From the NCBI RefSeq assembly GCF_018128905.1, contig NZ_CP063808.1, positions 682,001 to 746,000 of the forward strand: a stretch of 64,000 bases of DNA, given 5' to 3'. The stretch is from Streptomyces sp. A2-16. GTDB lineage: Bacteria; Actinomycetota; Actinomycetes; Streptomycetales; Streptomycetaceae. The position numbers and the translations under genes are program-made. Position 1 is the first letter of the stretch, and the number at the start of each line of letters is the position of its first letter. Below the pieces are notes generated by a model. It saw nothing but the letters and a program-made list of their open reading frames with translations. It was not told the DNA's origin and made no database searches. Below are positions 34,538 to 41,697 of this stretch, in pieces.

Positions 34538-34849
34538 ATGCTCCGCTACACGCTGATGCGCCTCGGGATCTTCGTGGGCTGCCTCGTGGTCGTCTGGGGC
34601 CTCGTCTACTCCGGACTCGCCCCGCGCGGCCTCGGCGACTCCAACGGCATGTGGATCGTCCTGCTCTCCCTGCTGCTCTCGGCCCCCATCAGCTTCGTGG
34701 TCCTGCGCAAGGAGCGCGACCGCGCCTCCATCCAGGTCGTCCAGCGCGTCGACCGCATGAAGGCCAACCTGGAGGCGAACCGCAGCCAGGAGGACGAGGC
34801 CGTGGACGAGGCCACTCCCTCCCAGGGCCAGGCCCCGCAGACATCCTGA
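34538..34849 (+). CDS. DUF4229 small membrane protein
   Basis: A 103-residue protein with two helices (YTLMRLGIFVGCLVVVWGLVYSG; MWIVLLSLLLSAPISFVVL), the conserved RKERDRAS turn and an acidic cytoplasmic tail. This is the DUF4229 pattern common in actinobacteria next to menaquinone genes. Function unknown. The ATG at 34538 has GGAAGAG nine bases upstream. Confidence 0.85.
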   Translation: MLRYTLMRLGIFVGCLVVVWGLVYSGLAPRGLGDSNGMWIVLLSLLLSAPISFVVLRKERDRASIQVVQRVDRMKANLEANRSQEDEAVDEATPSQGQAPQTS

Positions 34850-34883
34850 GCCCAACGCCCGCGCCCTGGCGCCCGCGTGACCG

Positions 34884-34895
34884 TACGCTTTGGGC
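34884..34895 (+). promoter_or_regulatory. -10-like element for a leaderless TetR gene
   Basis: TACGCT (34884-34889) ends six bases before the ATG at 34896, leaderless spacing again. No ribosome-binding sequence lies between. Confidence 0.45.
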
Positions 34896-35597
34896 ATGGG
34901 TGTCGTGAAGAGCAAGCGGATGCCGCGTGCCGTGCGGGAGCAGCAGATGCTGGACGCCGCTGTGCAGATCTTCGGCCAGCGCGGGTACATGGCCGCGTCG
35001 ATGGACGAGATCGCCGAACTCGCCGGTGTGTCCAAGCCGTTGGTCTACCTGTACCTGAACTCCAAGGAAGACCTCTTCACCGCGTGCATCCGCCGGGAGG
35101 CGGCCGCGCTCACCGAGGCCGTGCGGACCGGGGTGCGGACCGATCTGCCCGCCGACCGGCAGCTCTGGGACGGGCTGCTGGCCTTCTTCACGCACACCTC
35201 GCAGCACCCGTACGGCTGGTCCGTGCTGCATCTCCAGGCCCGTATCCACGGTGAGGCGTTCGCCGCCGAGGTCACCGCGATGCGCGAGGAGATCGTCGCG
35301 TTCGTGACCCACCTGATCGTGGTCGCGGCCCGTGAGGCGCACCGCGACCCCGATCTGCCCGAGGGTGAGGTCGCCGGTCTCGCCGAGGCGCTCGTCGGCG
35401 CCGCCGAGTCCCTCGCCGCGTGGGCCAACGCGACCGCGGGCGTGACGGCGCGGCAGTCGGCGGCGACGCTGATGAACTTCGCGTGGGCCGGTCTCGGAAA
35501 CCTGATGGAGGGGCGGCCGTGGACCCTCCAGGACCCGCCCGCCCCGGCCGCACCCGCTCAGGACCGGCAGCCCGCGCCCTCCGTGGCGGCCGGCTGA
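34896..35597 (+). CDS. TetR-family transcriptional regulator
   Basis: A 233-residue regulator. The N-terminal TetR helix-turn-helix is MLDAAVQIFGQRGYMAASMDEIAELAGVSKPLVYLYLNSKEDLF. The helical ligand domain follows, with a Pro/Ala-rich disordered tail. It converges on the MaoC/FabG pair. A TetR gene near the equivalent genes is also present in Mycobacterium tuberculosis (Rv0238 near htdX-fabG4-fadA2, from memory), so it is the best candidate to bind the palindromes at 38098-38128 in the fabG/thiolase promoter. Confidence 0.92.
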   Translation: MGVVKSKRMPRAVREQQMLDAAVQIFGQRGYMAASMDEIAELAGVSKPLVYLYLNSKEDLFTACIRREAAALTEAVRTGVRTDLPADRQLWDGLLAFFTHTSQHPYGWSVLHLQARIHGEAFAAEVTAMREEIVAFVTHLIVVAAREAHRDPDLPEGEVAGLAEALVGAAESLAAWANATAGVTARQSAATLMNFAWAGLGNLMEGRPWTLQDPPAPAAPAQDRQPAPSVAAG

Positions 35598-35641
35598 CCG
35601 CGTCCTCCTTGCCAGTCGGCTGACCGCGAGGCGCGCCCACC

Positions 35642-36790
35642 TCAGGCCAGCGCGTACACGCCCCCGCTCACATGCACGCGGTCCCCGCCGCACAGTTCGA
35701 ACCGCTCCCCGTCCGCCGCGTACGTCACCGTCCCCGGCAGCAGTACCGGCGCCCTGAACTCGGCCCGCACCAGCACCGCTTGAGGTGTGCCGTGGGCCGC
35801 GAGGCAGCGGGCCACCGTCCACATGCCGTGCGCGATCGCCCGCGGGAAGCCGAAGAGGCGGGCCGTGAGCGGGTACAGGTGGATCGGGTTGCGGTCACCG
35901 GACGCGGCGGCGTAACGCCGTCCGATGTCCCCGGCCAGCCGCCACTCGGCGACTCCGGGCAAGGGGCCGTGCTTCTCCCGCTCCGGCTCCGCTGCGGTCC
36001 CCTCCGTGCGGTGCCGGGCCAGATACGTGCTCACCGACTCCCATACGACGTCGTCGCCCACCCGCAGCTCGGTGACCACGGAGACCTCCGTACCGCGTCG
36101 GTGCGGCGCCAAGCCGTCTACGTACACGGTGAGTTCGTACTCGCCGGTGGCCGGCAGCTCCCGGTACCGGGTGATCTCGATCGACGTGTGCACGAGCCCG
36201 AGCAGCGGCAGCGGGAAGTCCCGCCGGCTCATCAGACTCATGGCCAGGGGAAAGCCCAGCACATGCGGGTACGTCACCGGCAGCGCGTCCTCCCCGGTCG
36301 GGAACCCGCACACCCGCTCGTAGGCGGCCAGCCGCCCCAGGTCCACCCGCAGCCGGGGCAGCACCAGCCGGGTCCTCGGGAACTCCCCGTTGGCCGAGGG
36401 CCGCTTGAAGGGGGAACGCAGGGCGCCCACGACGAGGAGGGGGATGAGGGAGGGCACCCGCCCGAGCACGACCCGCGAACCGTCGCCGACGGGCGAGGGG
36501 GAGGGGCGGCCGGACGGGTCTTGGCGAGTGCCTCGGCTGGATGGGGTCTCGCGGGTGCCTCGGCCGGTGGAGCTCGCGCGGGAGTCGCCGTCGGCGGAGT
36601 CCTCGTGGGAGTCGCCGGCAACGGAGTCCTCGTCGTGTGCTCCGCCGGGGCCGTCGAGGGGCGTGGCCTCGTGGTCCGCTCCGGCGGGTCCCCGGACCTC
36701 GTCGCGCACTCCGTCGGCGCCCCCCGCTTCCGCGTCACCCCCGTCGGCCCCCGGCCCCCCGGTCCGCCTGCCGTCCGGTCGTATCTCCAT
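35642..36790 (-). CDS. MaoC-like double-hotdog hydratase/dehydratase with disordered N-terminal extension
   Basis: Probable (R)-3-hydroxyacyl thioester dehydratase, 382 residues, similar in context to mycobacterial HtdX. The hotdog core begins near RVVLGRVPSLIPLLVVGALRSPFKRP. The catalytic hydratase 2 motif is YAAASGDRNPIHLYPLTARLFGFPRAIAHGMW near the C-terminus. The first 100 or so residues are Gly/Asp/Ser/Thr-rich with repeated GDS, DSA and RGTR words and look disordered. No good internal start was found, so the extension may be real or the true start may be the GTG near the core. The ATG at 36790 overlaps the reductase stop (TGATG), showing coupling. Confidence 0.8.
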   Translation of the reverse strand: MEIRPDGRRTGGPGADGGDAEAGGADGVRDEVRGPAGADHEATPLDGPGGAHDEDSVAGDSHEDSADGDSRASSTGRGTRETPSSRGTRQDPSGRPSPSPVGDGSRVVLGRVPSLIPLLVVGALRSPFKRPSANGEFPRTRLVLPRLRVDLGRLAAYERVCGFPTGEDALPVTYPHVLGFPLAMSLMSRRDFPLPLLGLVHTSIEITRYRELPATGEYELTVYVDGLAPHRRGTEVSVVTELRVGDDVVWESVSTYLARHRTEGTAAEPEREKHGPLPGVAEWRLAGDIGRRYAAASGDRNPIHLYPLTARLFGFPRAIAHGMWTVARCLAAHGTPQAVLVRAEFRAPVLLPGTVTYAADGERFELCGGDRVHVSGGVYALA

Positions 36791-38070
36791 CACGCCCCCA
36801 ACAGGCTCTGGCCGCACACCCGGACGACCTGGCCGTTCACCGCGCCGGACGCGGGATGCGCCAGCCACGCCGTCGTCTCGGCCACGTCGATGGGCAGTCC
36901 GCCCTGGCCGAGGGAGTTCATCCGCCGCCCGGCCTCGCGGATGAACAGCGGGATCGCCGCCGTCATCCTCGTCTCGATGAACCCCGGGGCGACCGCGTTG
37001 ACGGTGACCCCGAACCGGTCCCGCGCCCGGGGCGCCAGGGAGCGCACCAGCCCGACGACTCCGGCCTTGCTCGCGCCGTAGTTGGTCTGCCCGGCGTTCC
37101 CCGCGAGCCCCGCGATGGACGCGGTGGCGACGATCCGCCCGCCCCGCCGCAGCGTGCCCGACTCCAGCAGGGCGTCCGTCGTGCGCAGCACGCTCGCCAG
37201 GTTCACCTCGAGCACCGAACTCCAGCGGTCCGCGGGCATGTTGACCAGCCGTCGGTCACGGGTGATCCCCGCGTTGTGGACCAGCACGTCCAGCCCGTCC
37301 GGCAGCGCCTCGGCGATCCGCCCGCCCGCGTCCGCGGCCGTGATGTCCAGCGCGAGCGCACTGCCTCCGAGCCGCTCGGCCAGCCGCTCGGCGTCCGCCG
37401 AGGCCCCGGGCACATCGAGTACGACCACCCGCGCCCCGTCCCTCGCCAGCGTCTCGGCGACCGCCGCGCCGATGCCCCGCGCACCGCCGGTCACCAGGGC
37501 CGTCCGCCCGGCGAGCGGGGAGTCCCGGTCGACGTCGGCCTCCTGGGCCTCCCCGACCTCGATGACCTGACCGCTGACGTAGGCCGACCTGGGGGAGAGC
37601 AGGAAACGCAGGGTCGACTCGGCCGCGACCATGTCGGTCAGCCGTACGAGATTGACCGTTCTGCCCCGCCCGATCTCCTTGCCGAGCGAGCGGGTGAACC
37701 CCTCCAGCGCCTGCTGGGCGGCGGCCTGGTGGTGATCCACGGAAGAGAGCGGCGCCCCCAGGACGACGACCCGCCCGCTCGCGGCGACCGACCGCACGAC
37801 GGGGTGCAGTGCCGCGTGCACCTCGGCCAGGTCCTCGACGTCCCGCACCCCGGTGGCGTCGAGGAGGACCGCGGCGGGTGTGTCCCCGGGGGAGGCGAGG
37901 TCGGCTCCGGCGAGCAGCGACTTCCCCGCCGTCAGATGCAGTACCCCGCCCTCGAGCTCCGGGGTCTCCGGTGACCAGCGGCGCAGCACCGTCGGCTGGG
38001 GCAGCCCCAGGCGGCGGGTGAGGAACCGACCCGGCGCGGTTCCGGTGAAGCTCAGATAGCGGTCGGCCAT
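36790..38070 (-). CDS. High-molecular-weight 3-oxoacyl reductase (FabG4-like)
   Basis: A 426-residue two-domain short-chain reductase. The first 180 or so residues form a degenerate Rossmann-like domain without the nucleotide motif. The C-terminal 240 are an intact SDR with TGGARGIGAAVAETLARDGARV, VHNAGITRD and the catalytic Ser/Tyr/Lys in ASIAGLAGNAGQTNYGASKAGV. This architecture matches HMwFabG/FabG4 of mycobacteria, which reduces 3-oxoacyl-CoA or -ACP using NADH. The ATG at 38070 is favoured by GGGAG six bases upstream; the ATG at 38076 abuts it. Coupled to the MaoC gene and divergent from the thiolase gene. Confidence 0.92.
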   Translation of the reverse strand: MADRYLSFTGTAPGRFLTRRLGLPQPTVLRRWSPETPELEGGVLHLTAGKSLLAGADLASPGDTPAAVLLDATGVRDVEDLAEVHAALHPVVRSVAASGRVVVLGAPLSSVDHHQAAAQQALEGFTRSLGKEIGRGRTVNLVRLTDMVAAESTLRFLLSPRSAYVSGQVIEVGEAQEADVDRDSPLAGRTALVTGGARGIGAAVAETLARDGARVVVLDVPGASADAERLAERLGGSALALDITAADAGGRIAEALPDGLDVLVHNAGITRDRRLVNMPADRWSSVLEVNLASVLRTTDALLESGTLRRGGRIVATASIAGLAGNAGQTNYGASKAGVVGLVRSLAPRARDRFGVTVNAVAPGFIETRMTAAIPLFIREAGRRMNSLGQGGLPIDVAETTAWLAHPASGAVNGQVVRVCGQSLLGA

Positions 38071-38097
38071 GTCCATCTCCCGGGTCGGTCGTAGTTT

Positions 38098-38128
38098 CCT
38101 TACTCTGGAGTAAGGTTACCGTAGGTAA
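38098..38128. promoter_or_regulatory. Two abutting palindromic operators between fabG4-like and thiolase genes
   Basis: CCTTACTC (38098-38105) and GAGTAAGG (38108-38115) form a perfect inverted repeat with two bases between. Directly after it, TTACC (38116-38120) and GGTAA (38124-38128) form another around GTA. All half-sites share TTAC, the look of TetR-type fatty-acid regulator sites. They lie between divergent starts at 38070 and 38159, where a bound repressor would block both. Confidence 0.6.
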
Positions 38129-38158
38129 GTCGATTTCAGAGGTGAGGAGCTGGTGGAG

Positions 38159-39430
38159 ATGAACCCCCTGAAACCGCCGGTCGCCCGGCGTGTGGCGGTC
38201 GTCGCCGGTGCCCGCGTGCCCTTCGCCCGCTCGGACGGCCCGTACGCGACCGCCTCGAACCAGGAGATGCTCACCGCCGCCCTCGACGCCCTCGTGGAGC
38301 GGCACGGACTGCAGGAGCCGGGCGCCGTGGGGGAGTTCGTCGCCGGTGCCGTCCTCAAGCACAGCCGCGACTTCAACCTCGCCCGCGAGACCGTCCTCGG
38401 CTCGAAGCTGGACCCGCGCACCCCGGCGTACGACATCCAGCAGGCCTGCGGGACCGGCCTCCAGGCCGTCATCGCCGCCGCCAACAAGATCGCCCTGGGG
38501 CAGACGGAGTCCGCGATCGCGGGCGGCGCGGACACCGCGAGCGACGCGCCCCTCGGCGTCAACGACAACCTGCGCCGCATCCTGCTGGAGGCCCGGCGCG
38601 CGAAATCGGCCGGCGCCAGGCTGCGGGCACTCGCGCGCATCAGGCCGGGCCACCTGGTCCCCGACATCCCGCGCAACGCCGAGCCCCGCACCGGACTGTC
38701 GATGGGCGAGCACGCCGCCGTCACCGCCGCCGCCTGGGGAGTGACCCGGGAGGACCAGGACGAACTCGCGGCGACGAGTCACCAGCGGTTGGCGGCGGCC
38801 TACGAGCGGGATTTCTTCCGGGAGTTGGTGGTCCCGTTCCGGGGGCTGGCCCGCGACCAGAACCTGCGCCCCGACTCGACGCCCGAGAAGCTCGCCGCGC
38901 TCAAGCCGGTGTTCGGCGTCAAGGACGCCAACCCCACCATGACCGCCGGGAATTCGACCCCGCTGACGGACGGCGCCGCGGTCGTCCTGCTGGCCTCGGA
39001 GGAGTGGGTGAAGGCGCGCGGCCTGGAGGTGTCGGCCTACCTCACGGCGTACGAGACGGCGGCCGTGGACTTCGTCGACGGGGAGGAGGGCCTGCTCATG
39101 GCCCCCGCCCACGCGGTCCCCCGCATGCTGGAGCGGGCGGGCCTCGGCATGGACGACTTCGATCTCGTCGAGATCCACGAGGCCTTCGCCTCCCAGGTCC
39201 TGGCGACCCTCGCGGCCTGGGAGAAGCGGGGCCTGGCCCCGGTGGACCGGGACCGGCTCAACGTCGCCGGGTCCTCCCTCGCCACCGGACACCCCTTCGC
39301 CGCGACCGGCGCGCGGATCGTGGCCACGCTCGCGAAGCTGCTGGCCGAGCGGGAGGGTCCGGGCCGCGGGCTGATCTCGGTGTGCGCGGCGGGCGGACAG
39401 GGGGTGACGGCGATCCTGGAGCGGCCGTAG
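38159..39430 (+). CDS. Acetyl-CoA acetyltransferase / 3-ketoacyl-CoA thiolase (FadA2/FadI-like)
   Basis: Thiolase of 423 residues. The acyl-enzyme Cys is in DIQQACGTGLQAVIAAANK (near 97). The other catalytic residues are in VEIHEAFASQVLA (His), GSSLATGHPFAATGAR (His) and VCAAGGQGVTAIL (Cys). It would cleave or condense 3-ketoacyl-CoA. ATG at 38159 with GAGGAG nine bases upstream; an in-frame GTG at 38153 is possible. It is divergent from FabG4-like and MaoC-like genes and next to an acyl-CoA ligase, forming a compact fatty-acid module. Confidence 0.93.
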   Translation: MNPLKPPVARRVAVVAGARVPFARSDGPYATASNQEMLTAALDALVERHGLQEPGAVGEFVAGAVLKHSRDFNLARETVLGSKLDPRTPAYDIQQACGTGLQAVIAAANKIALGQTESAIAGGADTASDAPLGVNDNLRRILLEARRAKSAGARLRALARIRPGHLVPDIPRNAEPRTGLSMGEHAAVTAAAWGVTREDQDELAATSHQRLAAAYERDFFRELVVPFRGLARDQNLRPDSTPEKLAALKPVFGVKDANPTMTAGNSTPLTDGAAVVLLASEEWVKARGLEVSAYLTAYETAAVDFVDGEEGLLMAPAHAVPRMLERAGLGMDDFDLVEIHEAFASQVLATLAAWEKRGLAPVDRDRLNVAGSSLATGHPFAATGARIVATLAKLLAEREGPGRGLISVCAAGGQGVTAILERP

Positions 39431-39508
39431 GCGTAGACAGCTGACAAACTCTCACTTTGCGGTCGAGGTTGCACAGTCCCGGCTCCGGACCATCAACGAA
39501 CGCGCACA

Positions 39509-39545
39509 GGCTCACCACTTGAGCCACTTAGGATCACCGTCCTAA
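39509..39545. promoter_or_regulatory. Two inverted repeats upstream of the acyl-CoA ligase gene
   Basis: GGCTCA (39509-39514) and TGAGCC (39520-39525) flank five bases; TTAGGA (39528-39533) and TCCTAA (39540-39545) flank six. They lie about 105-140 bases before the ATG at 39650. Candidate operators; regulator unknown. The rest of the 39431-39649 gap shows nothing recognisable. Confidence 0.45.
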
Positions 39546-39649
39546 CCCCAGGTAACCCTTCCAGGCGCACTCGCGGGTGAACGCCCCGGTACGTCCCCTG
39601 CGTACCTCATGCAGGAGCGGTACCGAGCTGCACGTCCCAGGAGTTGACC

Positions 39650-41563
39650 ATGTCCCTCTCGTACGTGTCCGGTCACGACTACGACGGCGCCCCCGTGCTC
39701 GTGGAACCCGAGATCGTGCGACTGGACGGTGAGGTCCGCGAGGTGTCGGTGCCGCCGTTGGTCCCGCCGGTGACCCACGGTTCGCTGGCCGACCTGCCGT
39801 TCGACAACGCGGAGGCGGCGCCGGAGCAGCGGGTGATGAGCCGCCGTACGGAGGACGGCCGTTGGGTCGACCTCACGGCGGCGGAGTTCGCGCGGCAGGT
39901 GCTGGCCGTCGCGAAGGGCTTGATCTCCGAGGGCCTGATGCCGGGCGACCGGGTCGCGATCATGGCGCGCACGACGTACGAGTGGACGCTCCTCGACTTC
40001 GCCGCCTGGGCGGCGGGTCTGGTGACGGTCCCCATCTACCCCACGTCCTCCGTCTTCCAGACCCGGTTCATCCTCCAGGACTCCGGCGCGGTCGCCCTGG
40101 TGACGGAGACGGCCGGACAGGCCGCCGCCCTCGGCCCCGAACTCAGCCGCCTCCCGGACCTGCGTCACATGTGGGTCATGGAGAAGGGCCATGTGGAACG
40201 CCTGGGAGAGCTCGGCCAGGCCGTCCCCGACCAGGAGATCGGCGTCCGGCGCGGCATGCTGGGCCCGGGCACGGTCGCCACCGTCGTCTACACCTCCGGC
40301 ACCACCGGCCGCCCCAAGGGCTGTGTCCTCAGCCACGGCAACTTCCTCGCCGAGATCGACAACGCGATCGAACTCCTCTACCCGGTCTTCAAGTCGAAGT
40401 CGGACGACGACCTCGCGACCCTCCTCTTCCTGCCCATCTCGCACGTCTTCGGCCGGATGGTCGCCATCGCCTGTGTGCGCGCCCGTGTCCGCCTCGGCCA
40501 CGCGCCGAGCCTCCAGGCCGAGGATCTGCTGGCCGACCTGGGCAGCTTCAAGCCGACCTTCCTCCTCGTGATCCCCTACATGCTGGAGAAGGTCTTCAAC
40601 AACGCCCGGGCCAAGGCGGAGACCGGCGGCCGGGTCACCGTCTTCGACCGCGCGACCAACGTGGCCGTCCGCTACGGCGAGGCGATGGAGTCCCGCCACG
40701 CGGGCACCGGCTCCGGCCCGGGCGCGGCCCTGAAGGCGGCCCGCACCTTCTACGACCCGCTCGTCTTCCGCCGTATCCGCAACGCCATGGGCGGCCGCAT
40801 CCGGCACATCATCTCCGGCGGCTCCCCGCTCGGCCGCCGCCTCGCCGCCTTCTACGCGGGCGCGGGCATGGAGATCTACGAGGGCTACGGCCTGACGGAG
40901 TCGACCGGGGCCGCGACCTGCACCCCGCCCCTCAAGCCCCGCCTGGGCACGGTCGGCTGGCCCATCCCGGGCACCCGGATCCGCATCGCGGCCGACGGGG
41001 AGATCCTGCTGCACGGCGGCCAGGTGTTCCGCGGCTACTGGGACCCCTACGGCGAGGGGGTGGCCCCCGCCTCGGCCGACGGCTGGTTCCCGACCGGCGA
41101 CATCGGGCAGCTGGACGACGAGGGCTATCTGACGATCACGGGCCGCAAGAAGGAGATCCTGATCACCGCCGGCGGCAAGAACGTCGCCCCGGCCCCGCTG
41201 GAGAACTGGCTGCGCTCGCACCCCCTGATCTCCCAGTGCATGGTCCTCGGCGACCGCCGCCCCTACATCTCGGCCCTGATCAGCCTGGACATGGACGGCG
41301 TCAACCACTGGCGCCAGATGAACGGCAAGCACCCCGTCCCCGCCGAACTCCTGGTCGGCGACGAGGAGTTGCGGAGCGTCCTGCAACGCGCGGTGGACGA
41401 GGCGAACAAGATGGTCTCCCGCCCCGAGTCCATCCGCCGCTTCACCATCCTCCCGACCGACTTCACCGAGGCGGCCGGCCATCTGACCCCGTCGATGAAA
41501 CTGCGCCGGGAAGCGGTCATGCGGGACTTCGCGGGGGAGATCGAAGGGCTCTACGAGCGCTGA
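39650..41563 (+). CDS. Long-chain acyl-CoA synthetase (FadD15-like)
   Basis: AMP-forming fatty acyl-CoA ligase, 637 residues. P-loop-like motif VVYTSGTTGRPKGCVLSHGN (near 213-232); motif YEGYGLTESTGAATC; hinge and core GWFPTGDIGQLDDEGYLTITGRKKEI; catalytic-lysine region TAGGKNVAPAPLENWL. Together these give the FACL family of fadD15 type. The ATG at 39650 has AGGAG seven bases upstream. It activates free fatty acids to CoA esters for the adjacent thiolase, reductase and dehydratase. Confidence 0.93.
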   Translation: MSLSYVSGHDYDGAPVLVEPEIVRLDGEVREVSVPPLVPPVTHGSLADLPFDNAEAAPEQRVMSRRTEDGRWVDLTAAEFARQVLAVAKGLISEGLMPGDRVAIMARTTYEWTLLDFAAWAAGLVTVPIYPTSSVFQTRFILQDSGAVALVTETAGQAAALGPELSRLPDLRHMWVMEKGHVERLGELGQAVPDQEIGVRRGMLGPGTVATVVYTSGTTGRPKGCVLSHGNFLAEIDNAIELLYPVFKSKSDDDLATLLFLPISHVFGRMVAIACVRARVRLGHAPSLQAEDLLADLGSFKPTFLLVIPYMLEKVFNNARAKAETGGRVTVFDRATNVAVRYGEAMESRHAGTGSGPGAALKAARTFYDPLVFRRIRNAMGGRIRHIISGGSPLGRRLAAFYAGAGMEIYEGYGLTESTGAATCTPPLKPRLGTVGWPIPGTRIRIAADGEILLHGGQVFRGYWDPYGEGVAPASADGWFPTGDIGQLDDEGYLTITGRKKEILITAGGKNVAPAPLENWLRSHPLISQCMVLGDRRPYISALISLDMDGVNHWRQMNGKHPVPAELLVGDEELRSVLQRAVDEANKMVSRPESIRRFTILPTDFTEAAGHLTPSMKLRREAVMRDFAGEIEGLYER

Positions 41564-41596
41564 GCGCCCCGATAGGTGCAGAACCCATGAAGACGT

Positions 41597-41646
41597 TTGC
41601 GTCGCGTTGCAACTGTGGCCTAGGTTAGGTGTACGAAACGGTTTCG
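41597..41646 (+). promoter_or_regulatory. Promoter with operator palindrome for the MFS gene
   Basis: TTGCGT (41597-41602) and TAGGTT (41621-41626) are 18 bases apart and look like a promoter. A perfect inverted repeat, CGAAAC (41634-41639) and GTTTCG (41641-41646) around a G, covers the expected transcription start. Repression by a TetR- or MarR-type regulator is likely, as for many drug exporters. Confidence 0.5.
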
Positions 41647-41697
41647 GACCGATCCATGGGGTCCGAGCGATCCGAGCCCCATGAGGGGAGCACCATC

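Noticed and set aside
34896..41563. Polyketide or lipid biosynthetic gene cluster suggested by MaoC, reductase, thiolase and ligase genes
   Set aside because: No ketosynthase, acyltransferase or carrier protein; the arrangement matches primary fatty-acid metabolism conserved in mycobacteria.
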